64,000 bases of DNA, from assembly GCA_011523795.1 (NCBI GenBank), contig WTFY01000010.1, forward strand, positions 371,479 to 435,478, in the 5' to 3' direction. Position numbers and translations under genes: made by a program. The stretch's first letter is position 1. Every line of letters begins with the position of its first letter. Under the pieces are notes generated by a model that was not told where the DNA came from, did no database searches, and saw only the letters and a program-made list of their open reading frames with translations. The DNA is from Gammaproteobacteria bacterium (GTDB lineage: Bacteria; Pseudomonadota; Gammaproteobacteria; UBA4575). Below are positions 59,885-64,000 of this stretch, piece after piece.

Positions 59885-59955
59885 GGATCTGTGAACGGCA
59901 TGAAATTCATTCAGGTTTTGCTTATCCTGTACCCAGGACATTGCGTGCAGGCATC

Positions 59956-62613
59956 ATGAAAAAGAGTTCCCGCAGAACAACTTACCTGAAAGATTATACA
60001 CCTCCTGCTTATCTGATCACTCATGTCTGCCTGGATTTCGTGCTGGGTGAGGAGGTCACGGTGGTTACATCCACACTGCAGCTCGTATGCAACCCCGGGG
60101 TGCGCAGGCAGAACACTATGCTTGAACTGGATGGGGAAGGACTGAAACTGAACTATGTCGAACTTGACGGACGTCGCCTGGGTTCCGGGGAGTTTTCACA
60201 GACCGGACAAGTCTTGCAGGTAATGGATGTACCGGAGCAGTTTGAACTGAACATCCAGACGGAAATATGCCCCCGTACCAACACCTCTCTGGAAGGCCTG
60301 TACATGTCCGGAGGAAATTTCTGTACGCAATGTGAGGCACAGGGATTCAGACATATAACCTACTTCCTGGACCGCCCTGATGTAATGTCCAGATACACGG
60401 TACGGATGCAGGCGGAAAAGGCACGCTACCCGGTGTTACTGTCCAATGGCAACCCAGTAGAGCAGGGCGAGTGCGGTGACCACCGGCATTATGCAGTATG
60501 GGAAGATCCTCATCCCAAGCCTTGCTATCTTTTTGCGCTTGTCGCTGCGGACCTGGTACATCTGGAAAGCAATCATCGAACTGCATCAGGGAAGGATATC
60601 GTGCTGCGTGTCTATTCGGAACGGCACAACATAGACAAGTGCGAGCATGCGATGCGTTCACTGCAGAAAGCGATGCGCTGGGACGAGCAACGTTTCGGGC
60701 TGGAGTGTGACCTGGATATCTACATGATCGTGGCAGTGGATGATTTCAACATGGGGGCTATGGAAAACAAAGGCCTGAACATATTCAATTCCAGCTGCGT
60801 GCTGGCGCGCCCTGACACGGCCACGGATTCCGATTTCCTGACCATTGAATCGGTGGTTGCACATGAATATTTCCATAACTGGACAGGGAACCGAGTGACC
60901 TGCCGCGACTGGTTCCAGCTCAGTCTCAAGGAGGGACTGACAGTTTTCAGGGATCAGGAATTCACCTCGGACGCCACCTCAAGAGCGGCTAAGCGGATCA
61001 GTGATGTCAGGTATTTGCGGGCATATCAGTTCGCAGAAGATGCGGGACCAATGGCGCATCCGGTCAGACCGGAATCTTATCTGGAAATCAATAATTTCTA
61101 CACGCTGACAGTGTATGAAAAAGGTGCCGAGATCGTTCGCATGTACCAGACCATGTTTGGTGCGGACGGGTTTTGCAAGGGTATGGAACTGTATTTTCAG
61201 CGCCATGACGGACAGGCCGTGACCACGGACGAATTTGCAGCGGCGATGGCCGATGCAAACGCTGCCGATCTGACCCAGTTCAGGCGCTGGTATGAACAGG
61301 CGGGCACACCAGAGTTACAGGTAGAAGGCACATGGGAACAGGAGACGGGCACTTACCGGCTCAAATTCAAGCAGTCCTGTTCATCTGCCTGCGGCACCGA
61401 GCATGACCAGCCGCTCGCGATACCTGTGAGCATCTCATTGCTGGACTCAAGCGGGGCACCCATGCATCTGGAGGGAGGACTGGATTGCCCGGCAAGTGCT
61501 GACAGCACGGTGTTGCTCGTCAAGGATCGACAACAAACCTTCGAGTTTGAGAACCTGGCTGAAAAGCCTTTGCCCGACATGTTGCAGAATTTTTCGGCAC
61601 CAGTAAGGATGCAATTTGACTACAGTAACGAGCAACTGGCCTTCCTGCTCGAACATTCACCGGATGCATTCAATCGCTGGAATGCGGGGAACCGCCTAGC
61701 CTTGAACGTTCTGCTGGAATGGATGGAAACAGGTGCTGTTTCGGACAAATCCGCTTCAATTTCGGTACTGGGCCAAGCTTTGGAGCATGTCATGCAATGT
61801 GGCTCAACGGACCGAAGCCTGCTTGCCGACCTGCTTGATTTGCCCGACGAGAAAGACTTGGAAGAGCATCTGGACCCCATCGATGTGCACAAAGCAATCT
61901 CGGTCTGCGACCACCTGTCAGTTTCTGTTGCCCGGCACTTGGAGCAGGAATTGCTGAGGGTCTACAGGGCGTGTCACCAGGCAGGAGCCGAATACCGATA
62001 CAATGCTCAGGATATGGCTCGCAGACGGGTGCAGAATGTATGCCTGCAGTTGCTGGCGGCCCTGGATACGGAGGAGTACCGTAAGCTGGCCCTGTACCAG
62101 TTTGACCATGCAGGGAATATGACCGAGCAGGCGGGTGCGGTCAAGGCCCTGTTACATAAGGAGAGCGTCGAGCGTGAACAGGCGCTGGCGTCATTTGAGA
62201 GACAGTGGAAACATGATGCACTGGTGATGGACAAGTGGCTGGCATTTCATGCGGTTTCCAGGGTTCCGGGTGTACTGGAGAATGTAAAACGCTTGATGGA
62301 GCATCCAGTGTTTAATGCCCAGAACCCCAATAGGGTGTATGCCCTGATCGGAGTATTTGCGGGACAGAATTCGCATGCGTATCATCAGCCCGATGGCAGT
62401 GGGTATGAATTTGTTGCTCTGCAGGTGATTAAACTTGACAGGATTAATCCCCAGGTGGCGGCGCGTTTGGCTCGAAAGCTTGTTCGCTGGCAGAAGTATA
62501 CGGCACCATTCAGGCAAAAAATGTACGAACAGTTACAGTTCATTGCCTCACACAGAGAGCTTTCCGGGGATGTGTATGAAATTGTTTCCAGGGGCCTGGA
62601 GGCTTCCGCCTAG
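59956..62613 (+). CDS. pepN: Aminopeptidase N
   Basis: An M1-family zinc aminopeptidase of 885 residues. The exopeptidase GAMENKGLN and zinc motif VVAHEYFHNWTGNRVTCRD plus the downstream Glu in LKEGLTVFRD are complete. ATG 59956 begins MKKSSRRTTYLKDYTPPAYL, matching the usual start; the frame continues upstream but without conservation. It functions in cytoplasmic peptide turnover. Divergent from trhO. Confidence 0.95.
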   Translation: MKKSSRRTTYLKDYTPPAYLITHVCLDFVLGEEVTVVTSTLQLVCNPGVRRQNTMLELDGEGLKLNYVELDGRRLGSGEFSQTGQVLQVMDVPEQFELNIQTEICPRTNTSLEGLYMSGGNFCTQCEAQGFRHITYFLDRPDVMSRYTVRMQAEKARYPVLLSNGNPVEQGECGDHRHYAVWEDPHPKPCYLFALVAADLVHLESNHRTASGKDIVLRVYSERHNIDKCEHAMRSLQKAMRWDEQRFGLECDLDIYMIVAVDDFNMGAMENKGLNIFNSSCVLARPDTATDSDFLTIESVVAHEYFHNWTGNRVTCRDWFQLSLKEGLTVFRDQEFTSDATSRAAKRISDVRYLRAYQFAEDAGPMAHPVRPESYLEINNFYTLTVYEKGAEIVRMYQTMFGADGFCKGMELYFQRHDGQAVTTDEFAAAMADANAADLTQFRRWYEQAGTPELQVEGTWEQETGTYRLKFKQSCSSACGTEHDQPLAIPVSISLLDSSGAPMHLEGGLDCPASADSTVLLVKDRQQTFEFENLAEKPLPDMLQNFSAPVRMQFDYSNEQLAFLLEHSPDAFNRWNAGNRLALNVLLEWMETGAVSDKSASISVLGQALEHVMQCGSTDRSLLADLLDLPDEKDLEEHLDPIDVHKAISVCDHLSVSVARHLEQELLRVYRACHQAGAEYRYNAQDMARRRVQNVCLQLLAALDTEEYRKLALYQFDHAGNMTEQAGAVKALLHKESVEREQALASFERQWKHDALVMDKWLAFHAVSRVPGVLENVKRLMEHPVFNAQNPNRVYALIGVFAGQNSHAYHQPDGSGYEFVALQVIKLDRINPQVAARLARKLVRWQKYTAPFRQKMYEQLQFIASHRELSGDVYEIVSRGLEASA

Positions 62614-62663
62614 GCCTGAACAAAAAACCGGGGTGCAGCGCTAGATTTTATCTGAATGCCGTC

Positions 62664-63083
62664 ATGGACAAGCAAAACAAGATCACTTCCATTCCGAATG
62701 GGCCCTTGCATATAACCGGGACACTTGAACTGGTCAGCAGTGAAGGGGAAGTGCTGGAAAAGACGGAGGAGTTGTACCTGTGCCGTTGCGGGAATTCCAA
62801 CAGCAAGCCTTACTGTGACGGGCAGCATAAGCAAACGGGATTTCTGGATGATGGAAAGTTTGTCAAACCTCCTGCGTCGCAGGAAGAGGTCGCCTGTGTA
62901 GGGGTGCTGGAAGTCAAGGTGCAGGCCAATGGCCCGTTGATTTTTCGTGGAGCGACATGCATTGAAGATACCTGCAGGCAAAGGATTCTTCGAAAGGTAG
63001 GTGGGCTGTGCCGGTGTCAGCACAGCGACAATCGCCCCTTTTGTGATGGCACACATTCCAAAATCGGATTTGTGGCCAAGTAA
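62664..63083 (+). CDS. CDGSH-type iron-sulfur protein with two motifs
   Basis: A 139-residue protein with two CDGSH [2Fe-2S] sites: CRCGNSNSKPYCDGQH and CRCQHSDNRPFCDGTH, each followed by a conserved Gly-Phe. An N-terminal beta segment (GPLHITGTLELVSSEGE) precedes the first. Such proteins act in redox or iron handling. It lies 50 bases after pepN and converges on fabA. Confidence 0.88.
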   Translation: MDKQNKITSIPNGPLHITGTLELVSSEGEVLEKTEELYLCRCGNSNSKPYCDGQHKQTGFLDDGKFVKPPASQEEVACVGVLEVKVQANGPLIFRGATCIEDTCRQRILRKVGGLCRCQHSDNRPFCDGTHSKIGFVAK

Positions 63084-63107
63084 GCCTCGTAAGAGAGTGA
63101 TCTGGCC

Positions 63108-63623
63108 TCAGAAGCCGCTTGTAGAAAGGAACAGGCCGACACGCAGGTCTTTTGCAGCGTAGATTTTCCTCCCGTCTACTGACATCGAGCCATCTGCTAT
63201 ACCCATCGTAGCCCCGCGTTTTACGATTCGTTTAATGTCCAACTGGTAATCCACTTTTTCGGCAGTAGGCAGTACCTGGCCCGTAAAGCGGACTTCATTG
63301 ACTCCAAGAGCACGTCCCCGGCCTGGTACACCCTTCCAGGCAATAAAAAACCCCAGCAGCTGCCACAGGGCATCCAGGCCCAAACAGCCCGGCATGACAG
63401 GATCACCTGGAAAGTGACAACTGAAAAACCATAGGTCCGGTTTGATATCGAGTTCTGCCTTGATTTCGCCACGTCCGTAAATACCTGAATCGTCAGTAAT
63501 CTTTGTGATTCTGTCCACCATAAGCATATTCGGCAAAGGCAGTTGTGCATTACCCGGCCCGAACATCTCTCCATGACTGCAGGTCAGTAATTCTTCATAT
63601 GAATAGGAACTTTTTCTTGACAC
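63108..63623 (-). CDS. fabA: 3-hydroxydecanoyl-[ACP] dehydratase/isomerase
   Basis: FabA dehydrates 3-hydroxyacyl-ACP and isomerises the C10 intermediate to start unsaturated fatty acid synthesis. The active site is intact: the catalytic His in [11 protein letters not shown] and the Asp in LGLDALWQ. The 171 residues fit the family. No fabB is adjacent in the window. It is convergent with the CDGSH gene. Confidence 0.94.
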   Translation of the reverse strand: MSRKSSYSYEELLTCSHGEMFGPGNAQLPLPNMLMVDRITKITDDSGIYGRGEIKAELDIKPDLWFFSCHFPGDPVMPGCLGLDALWQLLGFFIAWKGVPGRGRALGVNEVRFTGQVLPTAEKVDYQLDIKRIVKRGATMGIADGSMSVDGRKIYAAKDLRVGLFLSTSGF

Positions 63624-63951
63624 GATATTGCGATACTCGAGCAGTAAAAAAGACCTTTAATCCATCTATAAATGGACTTGATCAGGGGGCCCAATGGTTC
63701 ATGCCGTGTATTCTCGGCAGCACAAACCCGCATCTTATCTGATCTGGAAACCGCAGTCATTGTTATTCGTGACTGCCTGTTTTGCCGCTCGCCTCCGGCA
63801 TCTGGGTGCAAATCCCTGGCAGGATAGGGAAGCAAGACGTTAAATCCGTGGGAATACTTTACTACCTTAGTGTGAAAATGGTATAAAAAGACTATCTGTT
63901 TTTTAACTATGTCTAGGTACAAACCTTAGTAAGTTTTTCGAGGAGTCCGAG
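63624..63951. other. Intergenic region ahead of the last partial gene
   Basis: A 328-base interval, AT-rich at its right end, divergent between fabA and the partial gene at 63952. It carries a candidate promoter at 63859-63888; no further gene was recognised. Confidence 0.4.
63859..63888 (+). promoter_or_regulatory. Candidate promoter for the terminal partial gene
   Basis: TTTACT (63859-63864) and TATAAA (63883-63888) are 18 bases apart, about 64 bases ahead of ATG 63952. Confidence 0.33.
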
Positions 63952-64000
63952 ATGAGTAAGTTTTTAATCAACACACGATATTTTTTGGCCCCGTTATTGA
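63952..64000 (+). CDS. Start of an unidentified protein (3' end outside window)
   Basis: ATG 63952 is preceded by AGGAG six bases upstream. The 16 visible residues, MSKFLINTRYFLAPLL, are basic then hydrophobic, as at the start of an exported or membrane protein. Too little is visible to name it. Confidence 0.6.
   Translation, partial: MSKFLINTRYFLAPLL

Overview
The window looks like a chromosome segment of a sulfur-oxidising gammaproteobacterium. Three things point that way. The housekeeping genes and their order are gammaproteobacterial (accC, fis-purH-purD, cca, uppP, fabA, pepN, adk). There are two separate aprBA loci for dissimilatory adenylylsulfate reductase, one with the aprM membrane anchor typical of sulfur oxidisers. 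A CbbQ-type AAA+ protein and a PPi-type phosphofructokinase fit an autotroph. No tRNA, rRNA, CRISPR array, transposase or integrase was recognised.

Layout. 1-13.5 kb is housekeeping: the end of accC, fis, purH, purD, an NDUFA9-like dehydrogenase, a lipoprotein aminopeptidase, cca, uppP, a MidA-type methyltransferase, a pteridine reductase, a ferredoxin-NADP reductase with a Rieske ferredoxin, small conserved unknowns and a uracil-DNA glycosylase-like protein. 13.5-35.3 kb is an accessory island. 35.4-43.4 kb carries gcvT-gcvP, a lone CbbQ-type ATPase, an acetolactate synthase large subunit and a lipoprotein. 43.5-50.8 kb is sulfur metabolism (YkgJ-like protein, aprBA, aprMBA). 51-64 kb is housekeeping again (PPi-PFK, adk, a ferredoxin reductase, a sulfurtransferase, Nudix, bolA, tatD, trhO, pepN, CDGSH protein, fabA).

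The island is the main interest. It reads as a ribosomal peptide (RiPP) pathway of the NHLM/TOMM type: a fused ThiF-like plus YcaO cyclodehydratase (16685-19033), an 83-residue nitrile-hydratase-like leader peptide (NHLP) precursor whose predicted core after the Ala-Gly site is only Leu-Cys-Cys-Cys-Trp (22068-22319), and a minus-strand operon with a shortened HlyD-like adaptor, a C39 peptidase/ABC exporter and its NHLM partner ABC protein (31197 down to 25493). Downstream in that operon lie two unusual genes: an NHLP leader domain fused to a terpene-cyclase-like alpha-toroid (23967-25268) and an unrecognised 352-residue protein (22443-23501). Flanking genes could belong to the same pathway: an AlkB-type hydroxylase fused to a decayed GlnE-like adenylyltransferase domain (14133-16577), an RND/MMPL transporter (19448-21778), a LolA-like lipoprotein-sorting protein with an outer-membrane barrel (31692-33739), and a flavin-dependent tryptophan halogenase (34019-35293) that could act on the Trp ending the core. 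That all of these form one pathway is inference from proximity, family roles and candidate promoters.

Boundaries, starts and products were assigned by reading motifs; no database search was run. Promoters are matches to sigma-70 consensus by eye and should be read as candidates.
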